Shown here piece by piece: positions 1 through 5,953 of a stretch of 8,309 bases of DNA; within the stretch, counting starts at the first letter, position 1, and each line of letters starts with the position of its first letter. Source of the DNA: an uncultured Oscillibacter sp. (GTDB taxonomy: Bacteria; Bacillota; Clostridia; Oscillospirales; Oscillospiraceae); the NCBI RefSeq assembly GCF_910584465.1, contig NZ_CAJUBK010000079.1, positions 1-8,309 on the forward strand, in the 5' to 3' direction. The translations under genes and the position numbers were made by a program. A model generated the notes under the pieces. It did not search any database. It had not been told where the DNA came from and was given only the letters and a program-made list of their open reading frames with translations.

Positions 1-17
1 TTTTTATCGACATATAG

Positions 18-23
18 TATAAT
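18..23 (+). promoter_or_regulatory. Candidate -10 box for the ParA/ComFB pair
   Basis: A perfect TATAAT lies 48 nt upstream of the TTG start at 72, in the only strongly AT-rich stretch of an otherwise GC-rich window. A sigma-A -35 box at normal spacing would fall just before position 1, so it cannot be assessed. No sigma-28-type signature (TAAA and GCCGATAA at about 15 nt) is visible here, so the pair is more likely read by the housekeeping sigma factor. The T run at 1-5 could be the tail of an upstream terminator, which is also outside the window. Confidence 0.45.
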
Positions 24-56
24 AAAAATAAGAGGTCCCCGTTTAGTTTTTACAGC

Positions 57-64
57 AAGGAGGA
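57..64 (+). promoter_or_regulatory. Ribosome binding site supporting a TTG start
   Basis: AAGGAGGA is a near-perfect Shine-Dalgarno sequence ending 7 nt before the TTG at 72. It fixes the start of the ParA-type gene at this TTG: the encoded protein then begins about ten residues before the Walker A motif, as is usual for Soj/ParA proteins without an N-terminal DNA-binding domain. Confidence 0.8.
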
Positions 65-71
65 AAATCCT

Positions 72-863
72 TTGACACAGGTCATCACTGTCACGAATCA
101 GAAGGGCGGCGTGGGCAAGACCACCACCGTTTCTGCGCTTGTCTGCGGCTTGAAGCAGAGGGGCGCGCGGGTCCTGGGCGTCGATCTGGACCCCCAGGGC
201 AATCTTGGCTTCACTCTGGGCCTGGACATCGGCGAGTGCAAGACCGTATATGACGTGCTCACCGGCGCGTGCCCCATCGAACGGGCCATCTCCCACACGG
301 AGTATGGCGACATCCTCGCCTCGGACATCATGCTCTCCACCGCCGAGGTGGAGTTCACCGCGCCCCGGCGGGAGTTCATGCTCTCCCAGCAGCTGGACAT
401 CGTGAAGCCGTTTTACGACTTCATCATCATCGACACCCCTCCGGCCCTGAACATCCTGACCATCAACGCCTACGTGGCCTCCACCGGGCTCATCGTCCCC
501 ATGGAGGCGGAGGTGCTGAGCCTCGTCGGCGTCTCGCAGATCCAGGACACCATCGACACCGTCCGCAGATCCTTCAACCCCGATCTGAAAGTCTTGGGCA
601 TCCTGCTGAACAAATACGACCGCCGCCTGACCCTCTCCCGGGAGATCCTGGACCTGGCCGAGTCCGTGGCGGAACAGCTGGACAGCCAGGTGTTCCACAC
701 CAAGATCCGCCGCAGCGTCAGCGTGGCCATGGCCCCCGCCCATGGGCAGAGCGTCCTGACCTATCAGCCCAACGCGAAGGCTTCCGCCGACTATCGCAGG
801 ATCGTGGACGCCGTGGCGGGCCCCGCCTTCCCGGCCTCCCGTCCCAAGTCCAAATGGTTCTGA
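72..863 (+). CDS. ParA/Soj-family ATPase
   Basis: This 263-residue protein is a deviant-Walker ATPase of the ParA/MinD superfamily. The Walker A motif KGGVGKTT is at 11-18, with both the signature lysine K11 and the catalytic K16. The switch segment LDPQGN is at 39-44 and the Walker B-like IIIDTPP at 118-124. It lacks an N-terminal helix-turn-helix, so it is the short chromosomal Soj/ParC type. It also lacks the N-terminal DQA-type motif by which FlhG acts on FlhF and a MinD-like C-terminal amphipathic helix, although the C-terminus is basic. Family members form ATP-dependent dimers that bind DNA non-specifically and position DNA, chemoreceptor arrays or other cargo. There is no ParB gene beside it. 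The next gene, 36 nt downstream on the same strand, encodes a ComFB-domain protein that may be its partner (inference). The cargo is unknown; chromosome segregation is an alternative. Confidence 0.92.
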   Translation: MTQVITVTNQKGGVGKTTTVSALVCGLKQRGARVLGVDLDPQGNLGFTLGLDIGECKTVYDVLTGACPIERAISHTEYGDILASDIMLSTAEVEFTAPRREFMLSQQLDIVKPFYDFIIIDTPPALNILTINAYVASTGLIVPMEAEVLSLVGVSQIQDTIDTVRRSFNPDLKVLGILLNKYDRRLTLSREILDLAESVAEQLDSQVFHTKIRRSVSVAMAPAHGQSVLTYQPNAKASADYRRIVDAVAGPAFPASRPKSKWF

Positions 864-899
864 CATCCCCACTTTTCTGTCGTAAAGGAGATTTTGATC

Positions 900-1649
900 A
901 TGGCATCCAGTAACAGCAGCAAGACCGCCCACGTGATGAACCTTTTGAGCAAGAGCCGCGCGCCCGCCGCGGAGGCCCCGGCAGAGCCCCAGGCCCAGGC
1001 CGCTCCTCAGGCGGAGCCCGCTCCCCAGGCGGTCCCCGACGCCGCGCCCGCTCCCCAGGCGGAGCCCGCCCGCACCGCGCCGGTCGCGCCCATCATCTCT
1101 TCCATCAACGCCGATGCCGCCGTCTCCTCTCAGATCAAGGACGCCCTGGAGGCGGAGCTGGAGGAGGCCCCCAAGGCCGCCCCCGCCGCGCCGAGCGCCC
1201 CCATCCAGGAGGCCGCTCCCGTCCTCCGGGCCGAGCCCCCTGTCCAGCAGGCCGCGCCCCCGCAGACGGCGGCCCCCGTCCAGGAGGAGCCCCCCCAGGC
1301 GGCGGCAGCTCCTGTCCAGGAAGCGCCCGCCCAGACGGCCGCATCCCTCCAGCCGGAGCCTCCTGCGGAAGAGCACGCCTACGTCAACGTCATGCAGATC
1401 CTGGTAGACGAGAAGGCAGATGAGTACATGAAGATGTTCGGCATCTGCTGCTGCGACAAGTGCCGGGTGGATGTCCGGGCCTTCGCGCTGAACCACCTGC
1501 CGCCCAAGTACGTCGTCATGAGCGAGCGGGAGCGGGTGCCCCGCCTCACCGTCTATGAGAGCCGCTTCGCCAGCGACGTCACCGCCCAGCTGATCCAAGC
1601 CTGCAAGCAGGTCATGCTCACGCCCCACCACTCCAGGAAGGACGACTGA
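900..1649 (+). CDS. Ala/Pro-rich protein with C-terminal ComFB domain
   Basis: The start is taken as the ATG at 900, nine nt after AAAGGAG (884-890); the in-frame TTG at 894 is too close to that site. The 249-residue protein has a short polar-basic N-terminus (1-20), a very Ala/Pro/Glu-rich low-complexity region (21-160) broken by one likely helix (about 66-90), and a folded C-terminal domain (about 161-242). That domain matches the late competence protein ComFB: a helix, then CCCDKC at 183-188, DVRAFALNHLPPKYV at 191-205, and a closing helix. B. subtilis ComFB has the same Cys-x-Cys-x2-Cys plus DVLALSLN pattern. ComFB proteins are reported as c-di-GMP or c-di-AMP receptors in cyanobacteria and Bacillus; that is family knowledge recalled here, not shown by the sequence. 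No signal peptide or membrane segment is seen. It is probably co-transcribed with the ParA gene and ends just before a strong terminator. A role in competence itself is not supported by the neighbours. Confidence 0.85.
   Translation: MASSNSSKTAHVMNLLSKSRAPAAEAPAEPQAQAAPQAEPAPQAVPDAAPAPQAEPARTAPVAPIISSINADAAVSSQIKDALEAELEEAPKAAPAAPSAPIQEAAPVLRAEPPVQQAAPPQTAAPVQEEPPQAAAAPVQEAPAQTAASLQPEPPAEEHAYVNVMQILVDEKADEYMKMFGICCCDKCRVDVRAFALNHLPPKYVVMSERERVPRLTVYESRFASDVTAQLIQACKQVMLTPHHSRKDD
1001..1068 (+). repeat. Short imperfect repeats in the Ala/Pro linker
   Basis: Near-identical copies of a unit reading roughly GCTCCCCAGGCGGAGCCCG occur at 1002-1020, 1020-1038 (diverging after GCTCCCCAGGCGG) and 1050-1068. 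They encode APQAEPA-like heptads within the disordered linker. They look like internal duplications inside a coding low-complexity region, not a mobile or regulatory repeat. Confidence 0.6.
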
Positions 1650-1662
1650 ACGGTCCCATGTG

Positions 1663-1700
1663 AAAAAGTCCGGCACTGCGGTGCCGGACCTTTTCTATTT
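1663..1700. terminator. Bidirectional intrinsic terminator between convergent genes
   Basis: A perfect 9-bp stem, GTCCGGCAC (1668-1676) with GTGCCGGAC (1681-1689), closes on a TGCG loop. An A run (1663-1667) precedes it and a T-rich tract (1691-1700) follows, so a rho-independent terminator forms on both strands. It sits 13 nt after the ComFB gene stop and 6 nt beyond the stop of the convergent EAL-HDOD gene. It therefore ends both the plus-strand pair and the long minus-strand flagellar/chemotaxis operon. Confidence 0.93.
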
Positions 1701-1706
1701 TTCACT

Positions 1707-3014
1707 TCACACCTTCGCCTCGGGAGCTCCCTCCGGGGCCGTCGAGGTGTTCGCGGGATCCACGCCGGCGGCGGTGCTGCTCAGCTGCTCCCACAGCACG
1801 TTGACGTTCTCCATACAGTTGAAGTACACGTTGGTCAAGATCTGGTTGGGGATGCCAAGCTCCTCCGCCAGCGTGGTGATGGCGTTCCAGTTGGCCGCCT
1901 CATAGCTCAGCACCAGCTCATAGAGCTTGCCGCAGCGGCCCTCCTTCTTCACCAGCGCGTCCTTCACCATGTCCGAGATCGGCAGTTCATCCAAGATCTC
2001 CTCCAGGGGAGCGTCCACCAAGTGGTTCAGCGTGGAGAACATGCCCATCAGATAGGCTTCCGCCTGGGAGACCGGCATGTTCTTGGCGTACTTCATCAGC
2101 TCCTTGCAGAAGGAGGCCCGCATGAAGGAGCGTTTCAGGAACTCCTCGGTCCCCGCGTCGGAGGGCGCTTCGCTGCTGACGCTGGCGCTGAGGAGGTAGA
2201 TCCACTGCTTCAGCTGCGCCAGGCCCAGGGTCATGATGGCCTGATGGACCGTGACGGCCCGGTTCCGCGTGGCGAAATAGGCCGAGTTGGCCACCTTCAG
2301 CAGGTTATAGCTCAGGCTGGCGTCCATGGAGATCAGCTGCTCGATCTCGTCCACGTTCGGCTCGTCCCGGGTGATGGCCACCATCAGGCGGAAGAAGCTG
2401 GACTGGAGATAGGCGCTGCTGTGGACCCGGGTGGTCATCTGCTCGGCCACATAGGGGCCCTCCAGGCCGTCGGCCTTCAGCATCAGCGCCTTGCGGTACT
2501 CCGCGTCCGTCTCGATGTTGGTGAGCACGCACTTCTTGTGCATGCTGTGGGCCACCTCGATGATGTTGTGCATCGCCGGCTCCGGCGTGGTCTGGATGTT
2601 CACTTTGATGTAATCGATGCTGTCCAGCAGGGCCAGGTACCGCGGGGCGAACTGGAACTCGTTCACCGCGATCTTATAGCCCTCCTTGGCGAACTGGTTG
2701 ACGAAGTGCATAGACAGCGGATGGATGATGACGCTGTCGTTGATCTGGATCACCAGTTCCGATTTGTCGAACAGACGGGGCGTCTTCTTCATCAGCAGCA
2801 TGGTCGTGAAGGTCATGAAGTTCAAGGAGCCCTTGAGTGTCGTCGTACTGTTCTGGGTGAGGAAACTGTAGATCGTGTCGGCGGAGGCAAACTCCTTGGC
2901 CTGGGGGTTCTCCACGCTGAATGCCTGATTCTCCCCGTAATACAGGATCTCCTGCCCCAGGATCTTCCCCTCGGGGTCCTTGATCGGCTGCCTTACGATA
3001 TATTTACTGCTCAT
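1707..3014 (-). CDS. Degenerate EAL-HDOD (YuxH-type) signalling protein
   Basis: This 435-residue protein has the YuxH layout. An N-terminal EAL-like part (about 1-195) begins with YIVRQPIKDPEGKILGQEIL, close to the family opening ARQPIFD...GYELLFR. An HDOD domain follows (about 200-400), with VDEIEQLISMDASLSYNLLK at 221-240 and a VANSAYF segment (241-247) typical of HDOD. The EAL part lacks catalytic residues: the E-x-L-x-R motif reads EILYY (22-26), without the arginine; the DDFG motif reads NEFQ (118-121); and the KxD motif reads IKVNI (136-140). It should therefore not hydrolyse c-di-GMP and may bind a ligand or scaffold partners. The last 25 residues are a low-complexity tail. It is the final gene of the operon, starting 15 nt after cheV with GGAGGG five nt upstream of its ATG. 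Placement with chemotaxis genes suggests a regulatory role in motility (inference). Confidence 0.85.
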   Translation of the reverse strand: MSSKYIVRQPIKDPEGKILGQEILYYGENQAFSVENPQAKEFASADTIYSFLTQNSTTTLKGSLNFMTFTTMLLMKKTPRLFDKSELVIQINDSVIIHPLSMHFVNQFAKEGYKIAVNEFQFAPRYLALLDSIDYIKVNIQTTPEPAMHNIIEVAHSMHKKCVLTNIETDAEYRKALMLKADGLEGPYVAEQMTTRVHSSAYLQSSFFRLMVAITRDEPNVDEIEQLISMDASLSYNLLKVANSAYFATRNRAVTVHQAIMTLGLAQLKQWIYLLSASVSSEAPSDAGTEEFLKRSFMRASFCKELMKYAKNMPVSQAEAYLMGMFSTLNHLVDAPLEEILDELPISDMVKDALVKKEGRCGKLYELVLSYEAANWNAITTLAEELGIPNQILTNVYFNCMENVNVLWEQLSSTAAGVDPANTSTAPEGAPEAKV

Positions 3015-3029
3015 GCTGTCCCTCCGTGA

Positions 3030-3962
3030 TCATTCCCGCCGTCCGGCTTCTTCCAGCAGGTGGTCGATGACCTGCACCAGGTGCCCGATCTCCGGCTTGC
3101 TCATCTGCTCGTCCGCACCCAGCTCTTTGCCCTTGCGGCGCATCTCTTCGGTGATCAGGGAGGAGAAGATGATCACCGGCAGGTGCTTGAACTCCCGGTC
3201 ATCCTTCACCAGCTTGGTCAGCCGGTGGCCGTCCATCTGGGGCATCTCGATGTCCGTGATGATCAGCGCGACCTTCTCGTCCATCTTGGGATCGTCCCGC
3301 AGGGAGTTCAGGTACTCCCACAGCTTGCTGCCGTCCGGGAACATCTGGGTGTTCTCATAGCCGGACTTATGCAGGGCCTCCTCGATCATCTTGCTCAAAA
3401 GCACGGAGTCCTCCGCCACCAGGATGCCGGCGTCGCTCCGCTTGCGCTCGCCCAGGCGGTCGATCTCGGACATCTGGATGGTGGTCTCGGGCGCGATCTC
3501 CGCCACGATCTTCTCGAAGTCCAGGATGGTCACCAGGTCGTCGCCGCACTGGGCGATGCCCGTGGCGATGCCCTCGTTCCCCCCGTTCACGGTCTTGTCG
3601 GGCTTTTGGATGCTGGTCCAGGAGATCCGGCTGATCCCCACCACCGTGTGTACCCGGAACGCGATGTTGATCTTATTGAAATTGGTGACGATGAACAGAT
3701 CCTTATCCTTTTTCTCCTCGGAGACCCCCAGGAGGAAATTGGGCAGGTCCACCACGGTGATGACCTTGTCCCTGGGCTTGAAGATGCCCTCCACCGCCGG
3801 GTGGGCATGAGGCATGTGCTTCACGGGCTGGGAGACGATGATCTCCTTGACCTTCGCCACATTGATGCCATACAGGCTGTCATTGATGGTGAACTCCATG
3901 ACCTCGATCTCATTCGTGCCGGACTCCAGCAAAATGCCCCGCTTGTCCTCTTCCAACAACAT
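3030..3962 (-). CDS. cheV: Chemotaxis protein CheV (CheW domain fused to receiver)
   Basis: CheV couples chemoreceptors to the CheA kinase and adapts through phosphorylation of its receiver domain. With the start chosen here the protein has 310 residues, close to the usual size of about 300. The CheW-like domain spans about 10-160 and opens with ILLESGTNEIEVMEF (10-24), very like B. subtilis CheV. The receiver spans about 178-305 and has all key residues: acidic E184/D185, phospho-acceptor D237 in ITDIEMPQMDG, S267 or S268, and K289 in the SKP motif. The ATG at 3962 is preferred over an in-frame ATG at 3995: AAAGGAG (3973-3979) precedes the former by 10 nt, whereas no ribosome site precedes the latter and the 11 extra residues have no counterpart in the family. 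The gene follows cheD by 57 nt, the largest gap in the operon. Confidence 0.95.
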   Translation of the reverse strand: MLLEEDKRGILLESGTNEIEVMEFTINDSLYGINVAKVKEIIVSQPVKHMPHAHPAVEGIFKPRDKVITVVDLPNFLLGVSEEKKDKDLFIVTNFNKINIAFRVHTVVGISRISWTSIQKPDKTVNGGNEGIATGIAQCGDDLVTILDFEKIVAEIAPETTIQMSEIDRLGERKRSDAGILVAEDSVLLSKMIEEALHKSGYENTQMFPDGSKLWEYLNSLRDDPKMDEKVALIITDIEMPQMDGHRLTKLVKDDREFKHLPVIIFSSLITEEMRRKGKELGADEQMSKPEIGHLVQVIDHLLEEAGRRE

Positions 3963-3972
3963 TCCGAACACA

Positions 3973-3979
3973 CTCCTTT
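3973..3979 (-). promoter_or_regulatory. Ribosome binding site deciding the cheV start
   Basis: Read on the minus strand this is AAAGGAG, ten nt before the ATG at 3962. It lies downstream of the alternative ATG at 3995, so it can only serve the shorter cheV reading. Spacing is slightly long but the core is strong. Confidence 0.7.
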
Positions 3980-4019
3980 CAGTGGTTGCCCCCATACCAT
4001 ATGATATACGATGATGCGC

Positions 4020-4508
4020 TCAAAAGATCATCTCCGGCCGGCCGTAACACCGGACACAGGCCAGGCCGGTGGCGGGATCGAAGAGGAGCGTCCGGGCGAC
4101 GGTGCCGCCCACGTCCTCCTTCAAGAGCTGGATGCCCTCCCGCTTCAGGTTCATATGTACGCTTTCGATATTGCGCTGTCCGATATTGCCCAGCGATCCG
4201 CCGCTGACCTCGAACATCTTGGCCCCGCCGGCGATCTTCGCCGTGATGCGGGACCGGGAGGCCCCCTTGGCCTCCATCATCTTCAGTGTCTCCCGGATGC
4301 CGGTGTCGGCGTATTTCATGGTGTTCTTCCGGCCCGGCTCCAGGTTCAGCGGCAGCATGATATGGACCAGGGACGCCAGGCGGATCCGCTGATCGTACAG
4401 GCAGATCCCGATGCAGGACCCCAGCGCGTAGGTGATCAGCATCCCGCTGTCTTTGGCCATCTTCATGTCCGCGATCCCCACTGTGATCTTCGTGCTCTTA
4501 GTCTCCAC
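4020..4508 (-). CDS. cheD: Chemoreceptor glutamine deamidase CheD
   Basis: CheD deamidates specific glutamines of chemoreceptors and, in Bacillus-type systems, is regulated by binding CheC. The 162-residue length is typical. The catalytic Cys-His-Thr triad is visible: T26, C32 in ALGSC and H49 in HIMLP. Their spacing (6 and 17 residues) equals that of T. maritima T21, C27 and H44. The GAKMFEVSGG segment and the C-terminal GRPEMIF also fit the family. The start is a GTG at 4508, overlapping the 3' end of cheC by 11 nt. AGGAGG (4522-4527) lies 13 nt upstream, a long spacing that suggests translation depends partly on ribosomes finishing cheC. No better start is seen: the N-terminus aligns with known CheD. 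Confidence 0.96.
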   Translation of the reverse strand: METKSTKITVGIADMKMAKDSGMLITYALGSCIGICLYDQRIRLASLVHIMLPLNLEPGRKNTMKYADTGIRETLKMMEAKGASRSRITAKIAGGAKMFEVSGGSLGNIGQRNIESVHMNLKREGIQLLKEDVGGTVARTLLFDPATGLACVRCYGRPEMIF

Positions 4509-5127
4509 TGTTCACGCCCAGCCTCCTCAACAGAAAGTTCAGGGACCGAATATCCGGCGACAGGAGCAGACGGCAAGGGATCTCCTTCCCGTTGCAGATG
4601 AAATTCCCGCCGATGGTCATGATATAATTGGACTGTCCGCCGTACTCCGCCATGGGGACGGTGATGATCGCGCCCTGCATATCCACGGTGAAGGCGGGGA
4701 CCGTCAGGTCGATCTCCAGATCCGTCAGGCTGCTGAGGGCGTTGATGAAGGTGGAGATCATGATGTTGCCCACCTCCGTCAAGGCGGAGCGGCCGATCTC
4801 GTCCAGCTCTTCGTAATCCTCGATGCGCTGGTCCATCATGCTCTCCAGCACCAGGTTCACGAAGTCCAGCTGCTGCACCGACAGCATGATGCCGCTGAGC
4901 TGGCCGCTCATGCCCACCAGCACGCCGGCGGTGATGGGCTCCGGCCCGCCGATCCACTCGATGGCCTCGTTATAGCCCATGATGCGGACCTCCGGCTGCT
5001 TGATGCGCACGGGCTTCCCGATCAGACTGGAGAGGCTGGTGGCGGCGTTGCCGGTGCCGATGCTGCCGACCTCCTTCAAAGCGTCCAGCTCCAAGAAGTT
5101 GAGTTCGTCATAGCTTTTCAATATCAT
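4498..5127 (-). CDS. cheC: CheY-P phosphatase CheC
   Basis: CheC dephosphorylates CheY-P and, by binding CheD, controls receptor deamidation. The 209-residue protein has the pseudo-symmetric CheC fold with two active-site helices. The second carries the intact E-x2-N motif (E118, N121 in LTEVGNIM). The first reads KEVGSIGTGNAA: E19 is present but the expected asparagine is S22, so this site may be weakened or inactive. Length matches B. subtilis CheC. The start ATG is preceded by GGGGAG five nt upstream, and the gene begins 13 nt after the upstream rod gene. Overlap with cheD by 11 nt is consistent with the known CheC-CheD partnership. FliY or CheX are less likely: FliY carries a C-terminal FliN-like domain, absent here, and CheX has a single site and is shorter. 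Confidence 0.94.
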   Translation of the reverse strand: MILKSYDELNFLELDALKEVGSIGTGNAATSLSSLIGKPVRIKQPEVRIMGYNEAIEWIGGPEPITAGVLVGMSGQLSGIMLSVQQLDFVNLVLESMMDQRIEDYEELDEIGRSALTEVGNIMISTFINALSSLTDLEIDLTVPAFTVDMQGAIITVPMAEYGGQSNYIMTIGGNFICNGKEIPCRLLLSPDIRSLNFLLRRLGVNSGD

Positions 5128-5140
5128 GTCCTCTCCCCTC

Positions 5141-5938
5141 TCAGCCGCGCAGGCCGTTGATGGTCGTCTCGATCTCGTCGGAGACCTCGACCATCTTCAG
5201 CGCCATGCCGTAGGCCCGCTGGGACTCGATGACCTTGGTCATCTCCTCCGCCAGGTCGGCGTTGGACATCTCCAGGTGCTTGCGCATCAGCTTCCCCTCG
5301 CCCATACGGATGCCGCCGTTCTTGTCGATGGCCCGGAACAGGGTGCCGTCCACGTGCTCCATGCCGTCGTAGTTGATGTAGTCGAAAACGCCCACGGGCT
5401 GTTCCGCGTGCTCGTCCTCCACCTCGATCATGCCGCCGGTGGTGCTGAGGACGAAGCGGCCCTCGTTGTCCGAGAGGTAGTAGATCCGCTCCATGAGGGG
5501 CTGGCCGTCCGCGTCCGTGATCGTCTGGCCGTTCTCGTCCACCTCGCCGGAGGGGCGCATCAGCTCCGAGATGACGAACGCGCCGTTCCGGGTGAGGGTG
5601 ATCGCGCCGGTGTCCAGGTCCGCGATGGCGAAGAAGCCGTCCCCCGCGATGGCGTAATCCTGGTCCTTCCCGGTCTCCTCGATCGCGCCGTTCTTGAAGT
5701 CCGTGTCCGTGGTCCAAAGGCATGCGCCCACGCCGGAGGGGAGCATCTCGAAATCCCCTCCGCCTTCGCCGCCTGCCTCGCCGACGGCCTTCAGATCGTC
5801 GTACATCAAGGAGGCGAACCGGCTCTTCTCCGCCTTATAGCCGTAAGTGTTCAGGTTGGCGATGTTGTTCCCGTGGACCGTCAGGCGCTTGAGCTGCTGG
5901 TGCGCGCCCACGGCCCCGATGAAAAAGGATTGATTCAT
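5141..5938 (-). CDS. Flagellar rod protein, FlgF/FlgG family (second copy)
   Basis: This 265-residue protein is an axial rod or hook-base component. The N-terminal flagellar rod motif is at about 18-38 (NNIANLNTYGYK at 24-35). The central D1-type segment has YAIAGDGFFAIAD (95-107). The C-terminal domain carries LEMSNADLAEEMTKVIESQR (222-241), the family's L-E-x-S-N-x-D motif and closing coiled-coil helix. Such proteins leave the cell through the flagellar export gate without a cleaved signal. Residues 52-68 are a Gly/Glu-rich insert with no clear family counterpart. GGAGGGG five nt before the ATG supports the start. It follows a paralogue of similar length by 15 nt; such pairs occur as flgF-flgG, flhO-flhP in B. 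subtilis and flgG1-flgG in C. difficile. By order and length this copy would be the FlgG-like one, but I cannot settle it. Confidence 0.92.
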   Translation of the reverse strand: MNQSFFIGAVGAHQQLKRLTVHGNNIANLNTYGYKAEKSRFASLMYDDLKAVGEAGGEGGGDFEMLPSGVGACLWTTDTDFKNGAIEETGKDQDYAIAGDGFFAIADLDTGAITLTRNGAFVISELMRPSGEVDENGQTITDADGQPLMERIYYLSDNEGRFVLSTTGGMIEVEDEHAEQPVGVFDYINYDGMEHVDGTLFRAIDKNGGIRMGEGKLMRKHLEMSNADLAEEMTKVIESQRAYGMALKMVEVSDEIETTINGLRG

Positions 5939-5953
5939 GCGTTCCCCTCCCCT

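Noticed and set aside
930..938. CACGTGATG resembling the core of a parS site near the ParA gene
   Set aside because: Only the CACGTGA core matches; the flanking bases do not form the 16-bp parS inverted repeat, and it lies inside the coding region for a conserved-looking N-terminus.
1660..1905. Short plus-strand open frame starting within the terminator
   Set aside because: It begins in the hairpin, has no ribosome site or domain, and overlaps the 3' end of the EAL-HDOD gene.
3963..3995. Longer cheV reading starting at the ATG at 3995
   Set aside because: No ribosome binding site precedes it, the extra 11 residues have no match in CheV proteins, and a strong ribosome site lies inside this extension in front of the ATG at 3962.
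2022..4004. Long plus-strand open frames opposite the EAL-HDOD and cheV genes
   Set aside because: They have the same His/Leu/Asp-rich antisense composition and no domain, while the minus-strand genes match known families along their whole length.
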